Shown in pieces: positions 27,521 through 37,176 of a stretch of 46,331 nucleotides of DNA (within the stretch, counting starts at the first letter, position 1; every line of letters begins with the position of its first letter). The stretch comes from Psychrobacter sp. GTDB taxonomy: Bacteria > Pseudomonadota > Gammaproteobacteria > Pseudomonadales > Moraxellaceae. The stretch lies in assembly GCA_018260445.1 (NCBI GenBank), contig JAGLBE010000022.1:1-46331 (forward strand), given 5' to 3'. The position numbers and the translations under genes were made by a program. Under the pieces are notes generated by a model, which saw only the letters and a program-made list of their open reading frames with translations, was not told the DNA's origin and did not search any database.

Positions 27521-30139
27521 ATGTTAAGTCGTCATCTCGAAGTATCTCTACGTTTGGCCATGACTCTAGCGAGACAAAAGTTTCATGAATATTTAACCGT
27601 TGAGCATTTGCTGTTAGCCTTGTTGGAAAACAACAATGCGGCCAATACGCTAAAGTCTTGCGGCGCTGATATTGCCACCCTACGCCGAGACCTTGAAGCC
27701 TATATCGAAAAACATACGCCGACCATTGATGCGGCGCTAGAGCAGCCACCACAGGCTACCCAAAGTTTTGATCGTATCTTACAGCGGGCTATTTTTCATG
27801 TGCAATCGGTGGGGTCGGGGCGTCTGGTAGAAGGGTCTGATATCCTAGTCTCTATGTTTTCAGAGCACGATACCTACGCCGTTTATTTGCTTAAAAAGCA
27901 AGGGGTTAGTCGACTTGAGTTAACCCAGTATCTGTCGCATGGTGCAGATGGTGAAGACAATTCGGACGGCGATAAAGAAGAAGCCGGTAGCGATAAAGCG
28001 GGATCTGCCAAAAAAGACCCGTTGAGCGAATTTGCCACCAATTTAAATGAGCGAGCGGCAGAAGGCAAAACCGATCCGTTAATTGGCCGTGCCAGCGAGA
28101 TTGAACGCACCGCGCAAGTGCTGTGCCGTCGCCGTAAAAATAACCCCTTATTAGTAGGCGACCCTGGGGTTGGTAAGACCTCGATTGCTGAAGGTTTGGC
28201 TTGGTTAATCATCCAAAACAAAGCGCCAAAACCATTACAAGGCTGCGTGATTTATAGTTTGGATATCGGCTCGTTGATTGCCGGTACCAAGTACCGTGGG
28301 GATTTTGAAAAACGCATGAAGGCGTTGTTAGATACCTTGAAAAAAAGGCCCAATGCTATTTTATTTATTGATGAAATCCATATGATTATCGGAGCAGGTT
28401 CTTCGATGAGCAGCAATATGGATGTCTCAAACCTTATCAAGCCGGCTTTAGCCAATGGTGAGCTGCGCTGTATTGGCTCAACCACGTTTACCGAATATCG
28501 CCAAGTGTTTGAGAAAGACCATGCGTTGTCACGCCGCTTTCAAAAAATTGATATTAATGAGCCGAGCATCGACGACAGCATTGATATTCTGCGTGGCCTA
28601 AAATCCCGTTATGAAGATTTTCATAATGTGAGCTATACCGATGCCGCATTAGTCAGTGCCGTGCATTTATCGGCAAAACATATTCACGAACGTTTTTTAC
28701 CAGATAAGGCCATTGATGTGATAGATGAAGCCGGCGCTTATAAGCGTTTAGGTATCACCCCCAGTGCCGATCAGGTAGCCGATGAGAATGAGCTGCTGGA
28801 TGAGCTGATTCATTTAGACAGCGCCGTGCAATCTAAAGATGCGGACGCGGTTTTGAAGAAAGAAGCGGCTGATGAAGCTGATGAAAAGGCGCAAGCGGTA
28901 GATGTAGATGACAGTACCAATACAATACTAGCAGCCGCCAAAGATACAATGTTACAAGATAAGGGTAGCATTGATGACCTGATTAAGGCCAAAGAGGTCG
29001 CTGATAAACAAAACGCGCCGTCAGGGGACTCACAGTCAGAGAAAGCAGAGGACACGGCAGCGCCTAGTGTGATTGGGGTGGCAGAAATTGAGGCCATTGT
29101 GGCGAAACTGGCCCGCATTCCGCCCAAATCGATATCCAATGATGACAAGTCGCTGCTTGAGCATTTAGATCGCGATTTAAATCGTTTGGTATTTGGGCAA
29201 AGCGAAGCTATCCGAACCTTATCAGATGCCATAAAACTGTCTCGAGCAGGGCTTAAATCTGCAGATAAGCCTATTGGCTCGTTTATGTTTGCTGGGCCTA
29301 CAGGTGTGGGTAAAACCGAAGTGTCCAAGCAGTTAGCGAATTTGATGGGCATCGAGCTGGTGCGTTTTGATATGTCAGAATATATGGAGGCGCATACGGC
29401 CTCACGTTTAATTGGGGCACCCCCCGGTTATGTCGGGTTTGATCAAGGTGGATTATTGACTGAAAAAATCAATCAATTTCCGCATTGCGTGTTGCTGCTT
29501 GATGAGATTGAAAAAGCGCATCCGGATGTGTTTAATTTACTGCTACAAGTGATGGATCATGGCACCTTAACCGATAACAACGGGCGGGTTGCCAGCTTTA
29601 AGCAGGTTATTTTAATCATGACCACCAATGTGGGCGCCGATAGTATTAGCCGCTCGTCCATGGGCTTTACCCAGCAAGACCACAGCAAAGACAACACCGA
29701 GGCTATGAACCGTGTGTTTACCCCCGAATTTCGCAATCGTTTAGATGCGATTATTCAATTTAATCCGCTCGACCCCTCGATTGTCATATCCGTGGTCGAT
29801 AAATTCTTGGTCGAGCTCCAAGCGCAGTTGGATGACAAGCAGGTGGTGTTAGAAATTGATGATGCGGTGCGTGAATACTTAGCCACTAAAGGGTACGACC
29901 GGTTGATGGGCGCCCGTCCTATGCAGCGTCTGATTCAAAATGAGATTAAAAAACCTCTGGCGAATATGGTGTTGTTTGGCGATTTGGCAGAAGGCGGCGC
30001 GGTTCATGTTACCCTTAACGATACATCCTTTGACAAACCGCTCGATGAGAACAATAAAGCAGGTGCTGAGGGCAGTCGTATTCTATTGACGGTTGTCGAA
30101 AAACATGGTCAGCGTGGTCAAGAGTTTGCTGATGTCTAG
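27521..30139 (+). CDS. clpA: ATP-dependent Clp protease ATP-binding subunit ClpA
   Basis: The 872-residue product unfolds proteins and feeds them to ClpP. The Clp N domain is at residues 1-140, and an acidic linker follows (to about 165). AAA module 1 carries GDPGVGKT near 213 and AILFIDE near 278. AAA module 2 carries GPTGVGKT near 592 and [12 protein letters not shown] near 657, with the conserved arginine finger region [10 protein letters not shown] and the C-terminal ClpB-D2-small domain. The ClpP-docking loop corresponds to SMGFTQQD (E. coli has IGL). E. coli ClpA has 758 residues; the extra length lies mainly between the two modules (about residues 425-518), a highly acidic Ala/Asp/Glu/Lys segment. 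The start has AGGA at 7-base spacing. Confidence 0.96.
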   Translation: MLSRHLEVSLRLAMTLARQKFHEYLTVEHLLLALLENNNAANTLKSCGADIATLRRDLEAYIEKHTPTIDAALEQPPQATQSFDRILQRAIFHVQSVGSGRLVEGSDILVSMFSEHDTYAVYLLKKQGVSRLELTQYLSHGADGEDNSDGDKEEAGSDKAGSAKKDPLSEFATNLNERAAEGKTDPLIGRASEIERTAQVLCRRRKNNPLLVGDPGVGKTSIAEGLAWLIIQNKAPKPLQGCVIYSLDIGSLIAGTKYRGDFEKRMKALLDTLKKRPNAILFIDEIHMIIGAGSSMSSNMDVSNLIKPALANGELRCIGSTTFTEYRQVFEKDHALSRRFQKIDINEPSIDDSIDILRGLKSRYEDFHNVSYTDAALVSAVHLSAKHIHERFLPDKAIDVIDEAGAYKRLGITPSADQVADENELLDELIHLDSAVQSKDADAVLKKEAADEADEKAQAVDVDDSTNTILAAAKDTMLQDKGSIDDLIKAKEVADKQNAPSGDSQSEKAEDTAAPSVIGVAEIEAIVAKLARIPPKSISNDDKSLLEHLDRDLNRLVFGQSEAIRTLSDAIKLSRAGLKSADKPIGSFMFAGPTGVGKTEVSKQLANLMGIELVRFDMSEYMEAHTASRLIGAPPGYVGFDQGGLLTEKINQFPHCVLLLDEIEKAHPDVFNLLLQVMDHGTLTDNNGRVASFKQVILIMTTNVGADSISRSSMGFTQQDHSKDNTEAMNRVFTPEFRNRLDAIIQFNPLDPSIVISVVDKFLVELQAQLDDKQVVLEIDDAVREYLATKGYDRLMGARPMQRLIQNEIKKPLANMVLFGDLAEGGAVHVTLNDTSFDKPLDENNKAGAEGSRILLTVVEKHGQRGQEFADV

Positions 30140-30422
30140 CGACTAGGTGGCTAAATGGCCACACGTGTTTTTTAGGAGTTTTAGGAGGTTTAGGGGAGGT
30201 ATGTCATGGTCTGTTGCGTTAAACCTTGCCACTTTGTTTCATCCTAAACGCTATTTATCCTCATTAATTTTATTATCATGGTCAACCCTAGCGTTGGCCT
30301 TTTTTAATCATGCCATTTAGTCATGCCATTTATTTTGGGTGTTTATGCCCTCTGTTTGTTATCTATTGTGATGCTAGATAGACCTAAACCAACATTGCCT
30401 ATTTTATAAAGAGCATTATTTT

Positions 30423-31175
30423 ATGAGCTTATTTGACACTGTAGACACGCCAGACAGCTTTCAGAAAACAGTCGCCGAAAAAGAAGCGATTTTAGCTCGG
30501 GTACAAATGCCAGAGGACTGGAAACAGGCGTTAAGCGGCGCTTTAACGTCAACTAATATGGATAAGATTAGAGACTTTTTGCGCCAAGCGTATCAAGCAG
30601 GCAAAAGCATTTATCCACCTGCCAGTCAAATGTTTCATGCCTTTAATTTAACGCCATTGTCGCATGTTAAAGTGGTGATATTGGGGCAAGACCCTTATCA
30701 TGGTGCAGGGCAAGCAATGGGCCTATCGTTTTCGGTGCCCAAGACCATTCCTAAACCGCCCTCGTTAACCAATATTTTAAAGGAGATGGCAGCGGATATT
30801 GGTACTACGGCGCCTCGACATGGCGATTTAACCTACTGGGCACAGCAAGGCGTATTGCTATTAAATAGCTCGTTGACGGTAGAAGAAGGCAGCGCTGGCA
30901 GCCATCAAAAAGTAGGCTGGGAGTCGTTTACCGATGCGGTTATTGACGCAGTGAATCAACAAACCGAGCATACGGTGTTTATCTTATGGGGCAGTAAAGC
31001 CAAACAAAAAGGCAAGTTTATTGATACCCAAAAGCATTTAGTGCTATCAGCGGTGCACCCCTCTCCATTGGGGGCAAATCGCGGTGGATTTTTTGGTACC
31101 AAGCCTTTTTCTAAGACCAATGACTATTTGCGCCAACACGGTAAAGTGCCCATTGACTGGCAATTGCCGCAATAG
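30423..31175 (+). CDS. ung: Uracil-DNA glycosylase
   Basis: The 250-residue product removes uracil from DNA, the first step of base-excision repair after cytosine deamination or dUTP incorporation. The catalytic GQDPYHG motif has the aspartate at D90, and the DNA-binding HPSPLGANRG motif with its histidine lies near the C-terminus, followed by KPFSKTNDYL. The family's usual length is about 225-230; the extra residues are at the N-terminus and near residues 40-60. An AAAGAG lies about 10 bases before the ATG. No other repair gene is adjacent. Confidence 0.96.
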   Translation: MSLFDTVDTPDSFQKTVAEKEAILARVQMPEDWKQALSGALTSTNMDKIRDFLRQAYQAGKSIYPPASQMFHAFNLTPLSHVKVVILGQDPYHGAGQAMGLSFSVPKTIPKPPSLTNILKEMAADIGTTAPRHGDLTYWAQQGVLLLNSSLTVEEGSAGSHQKVGWESFTDAVIDAVNQQTEHTVFILWGSKAKQKGKFIDTQKHLVLSAVHPSPLGANRGGFFGTKPFSKTNDYLRQHGKVPIDWQLPQ

Positions 31176-31206
31176 ATGTCAGTTAGGCAACAAACTAGGC
31201 ATTAAA

Positions 31207-31344
31207 ATGAACGACCAACGACTTTATAATCGTGCTGGTGTGGATAGGGTTGCTGTTATTGGTATTGGTATTGGTATTGGTATTGAGCGCCCTAACCTAA
31301 TAATCTGCCAACCTTTTATTGATAACATACAACACATTCTATAA
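31207..31344 (+). other. Short open frame with IGIGIG repeat upstream of tadA
   Basis: An ATG at 31207 opens a 45-codon frame that ends two bases before the GTG at 31345. It contains the hexanucleotide repeat at 31255-31284, giving alternating Ile-Gly. The ribosome site is poor (AGGCATTAAA). It could be a leader peptide or chance. I do not call it a gene. Confidence 0.2.
31255..31284 (+). repeat. GGTATT hexanucleotide repeat upstream of tadA
   Basis: Four perfect GGTATT copies (31261-31284) are preceded by GTTATT. The array is in the region between ung and tadA, about 80 bases before the tadA ATG. Confidence 0.9.
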
Positions 31345-31365
31345 GTGGCCATTACTGTGACATCA

Positions 31366-31917
31366 ATGCTATTGCCTGTTAACCGTCTGTCATCAACCGC
31401 GCCCCTTGCTGCAACCAAGTTTTGGCAAGAAGCAGATGTAGCCTATATGCATCAAGCCTTGCAGCTCGCGCAGCAAGGAGCAGCCCAGGATGAAGTGCCG
31501 GTCGGGGCGGTACTGGTGTGTGACGGCCAGATTATTGGTAAGGGATTTAATCAGCCCATCGCCACCTGTGACCCAACGGCGCATGCCGAAATCATAGCGC
31601 TACGCTCAGCCTGCACCACTCTTCACAATTACCGATTACCAGTTAATACGACTCTCTATGTCACCTTAGAGCCCTGCACGATGTGCGTGGGTGCTTTGAT
31701 TCATGCGCGCCTATCTCGTCTGGTTTATGCCGCAAGCGAGCCGCGCTCGGGCATGGTCAGTAGTCAAATAGCGCTGCTGGAATTGGGGATTTATAATCAT
31801 AACATCAGCGCCGATTCGGGGCTGCTACAACAAGATAGCCGCCTGCTGCTACAAGGATTTTTTAAAGCTCGGCGTATGCATAAAAACGCGTCCTCAAACA
31901 GCAAAAAAGATGATTAA
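31366..31917 (+). CDS. tadA: tRNA-specific adenosine deaminase TadA
   Basis: The 183-residue product deaminates adenosine 34 of tRNA-Arg to inosine so that one tRNA reads three codons. The zinc site is complete: H73 and catalytic E75 in PTAHAEI, C104 and C107 in LEPCTMC. The motif DEVPVGAVLV and the loop ASEPRSGMV are also characteristic. E. coli TadA has 167 residues. The start is uncertain: an in-frame GTG at 31345 would add 7 residues, and neither site has a clear ribosome motif. The C-terminus is basic with Ser/Lys. Confidence 0.93.
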   Translation: MLLPVNRLSSTAPLAATKFWQEADVAYMHQALQLAQQGAAQDEVPVGAVLVCDGQIIGKGFNQPIATCDPTAHAEIIALRSACTTLHNYRLPVNTTLYVTLEPCTMCVGALIHARLSRLVYAASEPRSGMVSSQIALLELGIYNHNISADSGLLQQDSRLLLQGFFKARRMHKNASSNSKKDD

Positions 31918-31983
31918 GGCTGGATAACTTATTTGTATTTTGCTATAATCTTGCCCTATTTGTTTTTATTACTGTTAGCGGCG

Positions 31984-32049
31984 CCTAATCACCTATTAAG
32001 CCTAATCACCTATTAAATAGAGGGTAAGGGTGAATAGAGGGTAAGGGGC
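31984..32049 (+). repeat. Two adjacent 17-base duplications upstream of cmk
   Basis: CCTAATCACCTATTAA occurs at 31984-31999 and 32001-32016, followed by two copies of AATAGAGGGTAAGGG separated by two bases. They lie 80-150 bases before the cmk start and just after a TATAAT at about 31943-31948. Confidence 0.8.
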
Positions 32050-32132
32050 ATATTGCTGACCACTAACGCTGACTAACAATGTACTTTGCCAATATTGATG
32101 TGATATTGCTATGCCTATTTGAGTGGTGATAA

Positions 32133-32852
32133 ATGAGCTTTCCTGTGATAACCGTTGATGGCCCTAGCGGCGCAGGAAAAGGAACCCTATGTTTGCGCCT
32201 AGCACAAGCATTAGGGTATCGGTTATTAGACTCTGGTGCCCTGTATCGTATTGTGGGTCTACAAGCCTATGAAGCTGGACTGTTGAGCAATACGAGTACG
32301 GTGCTAAGCGCCGCTGATGAAGACGCTATTGCCCGTTTAACCCAGTGTTTGCGCATTGAATTTTTGCCGCAATCTTCTGGTAGGGTGGATATTGTGGTCA
32401 ACGGTCATAATGTCGCTGCTGAGATTCGTAATGAGCAAGTGGGTAGCTATGCCTCAAGGGTTGCCGCCTTGCCAAAAGTTAGGGCCGCCTTGTTCGATTT
32501 GCAAAAAAATATGGCAGATGAGGCAGGTCTCATTGCCGATGGGCGCGATATGGGCACCGTGGTGTTTCCGAATGCCGATGCCAAGGTCTTTTTGACTGCT
32601 AGTGCACAAGCGCGTGCCGATCGCCGGGTAAAGCAGTTGCAGCAAACCGATGTGGCGGCGGATTATGCCTCTATTTTAGCAAGTATTCAAGAGCGAGATG
32701 CGCGTGATGAAACTAGAGAAACCGCACCCTCTAAACCTGCAGCCGATGCCTTGGTTATTGACAGCTCAGATATGGATGTCGATATCGTCTATGACGAAAT
32801 TAAAGCCTTTTGTCAGCAAAAAGGCATCTGCTTTGCAGACGATAGCCAATAG
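32133..32852 (+). CDS. cmk: Cytidylate kinase
   Basis: The 239-residue product phosphorylates CMP and dCMP. The P-loop GPSGAGKG is at residues 10-17, followed by LDSGALYRIVGL (substrate side), DGRDMGTVVF in the middle and RDARDETR near the end, all typical of Cmk. Length is slightly over the usual 225. TATAAT upstream (about 31943) may be its -10. A GGTGAT lies just before the ATG. It precedes rpsA, the conserved cmk-rpsA-ihfB order. Confidence 0.96.
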   Translation: MSFPVITVDGPSGAGKGTLCLRLAQALGYRLLDSGALYRIVGLQAYEAGLLSNTSTVLSAADEDAIARLTQCLRIEFLPQSSGRVDIVVNGHNVAAEIRNEQVGSYASRVAALPKVRAALFDLQKNMADEAGLIADGRDMGTVVFPNADAKVFLTASAQARADRRVKQLQQTDVAADYASILASIQERDARDETRETAPSKPAADALVIDSSDMDVDIVYDEIKAFCQQKGICFADDSQ

Positions 32853-33042
32853 ATTTTAAAAAAGATAACAGTAGTCAACACTTAATGACGCCTATACAAA
32901 CCGTCAAGCAAGTGGCAGTCGTTAACGCATTTTAAATTTTTTTAAATGAGCATAAAAGAGCAAAATCAGCGCACATCTTTTATCCTCATTAACTTGAACC
33001 GTACTGTGCTGGACAGGATACGGCTATATTAAGGTAATCATA

Positions 33043-34740
33043 ATGGAATCATTTGCTGAACTATTTGAAGCGAGTCTAGAAGAGCAGGGTCTGGATATCG
33101 AGCGTGGCTCGGTGATCAGCGGTGCTGTTGTAGCAATCGATAACGATTGGATTACAGTGGACACTGGTTTGAAATCTGAAGGCGTTGTGGCTCGTGAAGA
33201 GTTCTTAGACGATGATGGCGAGCTTGAAGTTGCCGTAGGTGACAATGTTGATGTGGTGGTAGAGGCCGTTGATAACGGTATGGGTCAAACCTTACTATCA
33301 CGAGAAAAAGCCAAACGTGTTGAAACCTGGAATGCGCTTGAGAAATTACATAAAGAAGATGCGATTGTTAAAGGTATCATCTCGAGTAAAGTCAAAGGTG
33401 GTTTTACAGTCGATATCGGCTCAGTTCGTGCCTTTTTACCAGGCTCTTTAGTGGATGTTCGTCCTATTCGTGATACGACGCATCTAGAAGGTAAAGAGCT
33501 TGAGTTCAAAATTATTAAACTAGATCAAAAGCGTAACAACGTGGTAGTTAGCCGTAAAGCCGTTATGGAAGCCGAGAACTCCGCAGAACGTGAAGAGTTG
33601 CTTAATAAGCTTGAAGAGGGTATTGAGGTTGACGGTATCGTCAAAAACTTAACCGATTACGGCGCCTTTGTTGATTTAGGTGGTATTGATGGTTTGTTAC
33701 ATATCACTGATATGGCATGGCGCCGTATTAAGCATCCCTCAGAAGTGGTCGAAGTGGGTCAAGATTTAAAGGTTAAGGTGTTAAAGTTTGATCGCGAGCG
33801 CAATCGGGTGAGCTTGGGCCTTAAGCAGTTGGGCTCAGATCCCTGGGATAACGTGGGCGGTACTTACCCTGTAGGGAGCATCGTCAAAGCACGGGTCACA
33901 AACTTGACCGACTATGGTTGTTTTGCAGAAATTTCTGACGGTATCGAGGGTTTGGTACACGTATCAGAGATGGATCACACCAATAAAAATATTCATCCAT
34001 CAAAAGTCGTGCAAATTGGTGACGAAGTTGATGTGATGATTTTGGATATTGATGAAGAGCGTCGTCGTATTAGTCTTGGTATCAAACAAACCTTGCCAAA
34101 TCCGTGGGATGAGTTTGATAAGAAATTTGATCGCGGTGATAAACTGACCGGTACGATTAAATCTATCACTGACTTTGGTATCTTTATTGGCCTAGATGGC
34201 GGTATTGATGGTTTGGTACATTTGTCTGATATTTCGTGGAATGAGACAGGCGAAGAAGCGATTCGTAACTTCAACAAAGGTGATACGGTTGAGGCTATGG
34301 TACTATCGGTAGATGCTGAAGCCAATCGTATTAGTTTGGGCATCAAGCAGTTAAGCTCGGATCCTTTTAACGAGTACTTGGTGGATAATGACCGCGGTGC
34401 TTTAGTAACCGGTACGGTGAAAGAAGTAGATGCCAAAGGCGCTATTATTGAACTGGCTGACCAAGTTGAGGGCTATTTACGTGCCTCAGAAATTCAGCGT
34501 GACCGCGTGGAAGATGCCACCAAGCATTTAAACGTTGGCGATACGGTTGAAACCAAAATCATTAGTGTGGACCGCAAATCACGTGGTATCAACTTATCGA
34601 TTAAAGCCAAAGACGAAGCTGAGGAGCGCCAAGCGATTAAAGAGCTTGGTGCGGCAACGCCAGCGGCAACGCCTAGTGCGGCAACTGACGCTCAGCCTAA
34701 AACTATAGGTGACTTGATTAAAGAGCAAATGCAAGACTAA
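33043..34740 (+). CDS. rpsA: 30S ribosomal protein S1
   Basis: The 565-residue product has six S1 RNA-binding modules at about residues 20-87, 105-170, 190-260, 277-347, 364-434 and 450-520. The four central modules are the best conserved, each with a [10 protein letters not shown]- or [11 protein letters not shown]-like strand. S1 binds mRNA leaders and helps initiation. Length and arrangement match E. coli S1 (557 residues). The C-terminal tail is Ala/Thr/Pro-rich, then ends in a charged helix. An AAGGT lies 7 bases before the ATG. The codon choice looks biased, as expected for a highly expressed gene. The leader between cmk and rpsA (190 bases) may hold S1 autoregulation, but I cannot place the element. 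Confidence 0.97.
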   Translation: MESFAELFEASLEEQGLDIERGSVISGAVVAIDNDWITVDTGLKSEGVVAREEFLDDDGELEVAVGDNVDVVVEAVDNGMGQTLLSREKAKRVETWNALEKLHKEDAIVKGIISSKVKGGFTVDIGSVRAFLPGSLVDVRPIRDTTHLEGKELEFKIIKLDQKRNNVVVSRKAVMEAENSAEREELLNKLEEGIEVDGIVKNLTDYGAFVDLGGIDGLLHITDMAWRRIKHPSEVVEVGQDLKVKVLKFDRERNRVSLGLKQLGSDPWDNVGGTYPVGSIVKARVTNLTDYGCFAEISDGIEGLVHVSEMDHTNKNIHPSKVVQIGDEVDVMILDIDEERRRISLGIKQTLPNPWDEFDKKFDRGDKLTGTIKSITDFGIFIGLDGGIDGLVHLSDISWNETGEEAIRNFNKGDTVEAMVLSVDAEANRISLGIKQLSSDPFNEYLVDNDRGALVTGTVKEVDAKGAIIELADQVEGYLRASEIQRDRVEDATKHLNVGDTVETKIISVDRKSRGINLSIKAKDEAEERQAIKELGAATPAATPSAATDAQPKTIGDLIKEQMQD

Positions 34741-34809
34741 TCAAGGTTTGTCTTAACGACACTATCGCTTTATCCTTTATGTGATAAGGGGTTTAGCAAA
34801 TACTGTGAT

Positions 34810-34840
34810 AAAAGGAGTAACTTCGGTTGCTCCTTTTTTT
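34810..34840 (+). terminator. Rho-independent terminator after rpsA
   Basis: AAAAGGAGTAAC pairs with GTTGCTCCTTTT (one wobble) around a TTCG tetraloop, then continues into a T-run. Confidence 0.93.
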
Positions 34841-34880
34841 ATGTGCGGCATTTTTTATTGTTGGTTGCAGCGTAATTTGG

Positions 34881-34909
34881 TTATAACTTTGTATCCATTA
34901 TGATACAAT
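34881..34909 (+). promoter_or_regulatory. Probable ihfB promoter with overlapping dyad
   Basis: TTATAA and TACAAT lie 17 bases apart. The dyad TTGTATC/GATACAA (34889-34895 and 34902-34908) overlaps the spacer and -10, the position expected of a repressor site. IHF autoregulation is known in E. coli; whether this dyad is involved is unknown. Confidence 0.45.
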
Positions 34910-35110
34910 TTAAGACATAAGTTTAGTTATCCTAAGTGCTTGACTCGTTTGACGCTTTGTTGTTCATACCATTTTTAACCAAATATATTGTTTAATGAGC
35001 TTTTAGCACTTAACTTTAGGGCCAAACGTCGCTATAAGCGCCTATTTAAACGTCGCTCTCATAAGGGGTTTTAAGCTTCTTCATTAACTTATTTGCTAAG
35101 GCATAAAGAT

Positions 35111-35410
35111 ATGACAGACGTAATTAATAAATCAGATTTGATGCATCAGATAGCGGTTCGCTGTGACTTTATCGCAGATACTAAAGTAGAGGAAGCCGTT
35201 AGGGAGATTTTTGAACTACTTGCACAGAGCCTAATAACCCATGACAGGATTGAGATACGCGGGTTTGGTACTTTTTGTCTGCACCACCGTGACTCAAGGC
35301 AAGGCCGCAATCCTAAAACCGGCGAAACAGTCGCCGTAGCGGCCAAAGCCATACCGCATTTTAAACCGGGCAAAGCCTTACGGGAAGGTGTTAACGATAA
35401 AAGAGCCTAA
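35111..35410 (+). CDS. ihfB: Integration host factor subunit beta
   Basis: The 99-residue product is a DNA-bending protein of the HU/IHF family. The flexible arm has the signature RQGRNPKTGETVAV, with the conserved proline that inserts between bases, and IEIRGFGTFCLHHRDSR precedes it. It pairs with IhfA, which is not in this window. The ATG at 35111 is preferred because an AAGG lies about 10 bases upstream; a TTG at 35093 is also open. The position after rpsA is the conserved one and supports the beta-subunit call over HU. Confidence 0.95.
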   Translation: MTDVINKSDLMHQIAVRCDFIADTKVEEAVREIFELLAQSLITHDRIEIRGFGTFCLHHRDSRQGRNPKTGETVAVAAKAIPHFKPGKALREGVNDKRA

Positions 35411-35498
35411 AGTTACAGCGTTTAATGTAAAGTTCTAAGGTTTAATGGTATTCTGTCTCTTTGCATATTAACCTTATCTACTATATTAGGTGTTTGTC

Positions 35499-36764
35499 TT
35501 GAACGCTCGATTTAAACTGAAAATTCGTGTTATCGCCGCAGCGTCATCTAAAGCTAAGTCGATATTCAGAAAACCCTCTGTTTCGCCAAATTATTGTTTT
35601 CTTTTAGTCACCTCCATGTTGTTGATGCCAGTTGCCGCTTATGCAATAGGTGGCGAGGTTGATTTAGTTGCTGTACAAACTTCCCCATATGGCGTCCATA
35701 TTCTGTTGTTGGTGGCCTATATTTTATCTTCCCTGATTGTCTCCTTTATCTGCTCGGTATCAGAAGCAACGCTGTTAACCATGACGCCCTCATACGTCGC
35801 CTCGATTGCAGAAGTGGATCCAAAAAAAGCAGCCATTTTACACGATGTCAAAATCGATAACATAGACCAGTCAATAGCGGCAATTTTAACGCTAAATACG
35901 GTTGCACATACGCTTGGTTCGCTAGGCGCCGGTGCTCAAGCCACCATTGTTTTTGGCAGTGAATGGTTTGGGGTGTTTTCCGCTTGTATGACTTTATTAA
36001 TACTCATGGGTACCGAGATTATACCTAAGACATTAGGCACCTTGTATTGGCGGCGCTTCTCCAATCCTGTGGCTTATTTTGTCAAAGGGGTTATTTTTTT
36101 ACTGTACCCTTTAATTTGGGTGTCAGAGAAATTAACGAAGTTGCTAACGGGTGGAAAAAATGCGCATGCCTTTAATCGCAGTGAGTTTGCTGCCCTTGCC
36201 AGTGTCGGGGAAAAGTCGGGACTAATAGACCCCTTAGAGTCTAGAATTATTCGCAACCTGCTTGCTTTTGGCGCGATTAAGGTTGAAGATATTATGACCC
36301 CAAGGTCGGTTATCCACGCTTTTGACCAAACCACTACCGTGGTTGAGCTTTTAGCAAACCGTCCGAAACTGATGTTCTCACGCTTGCCTATTTATGATGA
36401 GGATCTTGATAATGTGACCGGTTTTGTTTTAAAAACCGACCTTTTACTGGCCAAGGCCAATAATCATATGGATAAGTCGTTAGAGAGCTATAAGCGTGAA
36501 ATCACTTTTGTGTTCTCTAAAATGAAACTGTTTGACCTATTAGATTCTATGCTAAAAACACGTATTCATATTGCCATGGTGGTCGGCGAGTATGGCGAGG
36601 TCAAAGGACTGGTCACTTTGGAAGATGTGTTAGAAACGTTGCTTGGGCTTGAAATCGTTGACGAAATAGATCGCGTCGAGGATATGCAGGTATTGGCTAG
36701 GCAAATGATGCAGCGGCGTTCAGCACGGCTGGGCATATTGGTCGAAGAAAATGACGACAAATAA
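35499..36764 (+). CDS. DUF21 (CNNM) membrane protein with CBS pair, no CorC/HlyC domain
   Basis: The 421-residue product begins with a basic segment and a hydrophobic stretch that may be a signal or membrane anchor (CFLLVTSMLLMPVAAYA). A DUF21 (CNNM) domain with about four helices follows (about residues 60-240), including FICSVSEATLLTMTPSYV and TEIIPKTLGT. A CBS pair (about 260-385) carries EDIMTPRSVIHAF and GEYGEVKGLVTLEDVLE. Relatives are linked to magnesium or cobalt export and tolerance. The usual C-terminal CorC_HlyC domain is missing; the protein ends shortly after the CBS pair. The start is unclear: TTG 35499 has AGGTG at 6-base spacing, GTG 35490 overlaps that site. In many Pseudomonads the gene after ihfB is lapA instead. 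Confidence 0.82.
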   Translation: MNARFKLKIRVIAAASSKAKSIFRKPSVSPNYCFLLVTSMLLMPVAAYAIGGEVDLVAVQTSPYGVHILLLVAYILSSLIVSFICSVSEATLLTMTPSYVASIAEVDPKKAAILHDVKIDNIDQSIAAILTLNTVAHTLGSLGAGAQATIVFGSEWFGVFSACMTLLILMGTEIIPKTLGTLYWRRFSNPVAYFVKGVIFLLYPLIWVSEKLTKLLTGGKNAHAFNRSEFAALASVGEKSGLIDPLESRIIRNLLAFGAIKVEDIMTPRSVIHAFDQTTTVVELLANRPKLMFSRLPIYDEDLDNVTGFVLKTDLLLAKANNHMDKSLESYKREITFVFSKMKLFDLLDSMLKTRIHIAMVVGEYGEVKGLVTLEDVLETLLGLEIVDEIDRVEDMQVLARQMMQRRSARLGILVEENDDK

Positions 36765-37176
36765 TAATCTGAAAGTCTGAAAGTCTGAAAATCTAAAAAG
36801 CTGATTGATAGATTGATTGATAGAGATATAGGAAGGTGGTTGATGGGCTGGAGGCTAAGATGCAGCGCTGCTGTCGCTGTTTAATCGTGGTGGCTCGATT
36901 TGTAACTAAACATTACATTGGCTTAATCTTGGGTTGATACCTATCTAGTAGTATGGTTGCTACCTTAGCAAGCTGACTATCAAGCTGAAATTTTGGCTAT
37001 ATTGTCTATTGTTTATCAATAGGTAATATAACAGGGGTCATAAACAGACGTTATACGCTATAAACAGGACGTTAGATAGTCCGTCTAACTTGGGTTTAGG
37101 ACACGAGTTAGCATTAGGCAGTTGTCTGCTTGGCTTTGTTGACGTGTTTGCTATTTTACCAAAGGGAAACCACATT
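36765..37176. other. Gene-free stretch between the DUF21 gene and the NTF2-like gene
   Basis: Three 8-base GTCTGAAA-type repeats lie at about 36772-36798. Small dyads are seen at CTATTG-TTTAT-CAATAG near 37005-37022 and GTTAGA-TAGTCCG-TCTAAC near 37070-37090. A TTGGCT and TATTTT 16 bases apart near 37131-37158 could be a promoter. No gene is supported. Confidence 0.4.

Larger units (their letters stand above)
34741..35110. other. Gene-free stretch between rpsA and ihfB
   Basis: It holds the rpsA terminator (34810-34840), then a likely ihfB promoter with TTATAA and TACAAT 17 bases apart (about 34881-34909). A perfect 7-base dyad TTGTATC-CATTAT-GATACAA (34889-34908) lies over the spacer and -10. 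A direct repeat AAACGTCGCT is at 35024-35033 and 35048-35057. No gene is seen. Confidence 0.6.

Noticed and set aside
28810-29352. A 180-codon open frame on the minus strand inside clpA
   Set aside because: It is Ser/Leu/Ala-rich with no domain, lies wholly opposite the clpA coding frame, and arises from codon composition.
33993-34436. A 147-codon minus-strand frame inside rpsA
   Set aside because: It is Ser/Ile-rich and opposite well-conserved S1 modules; a chance frame.
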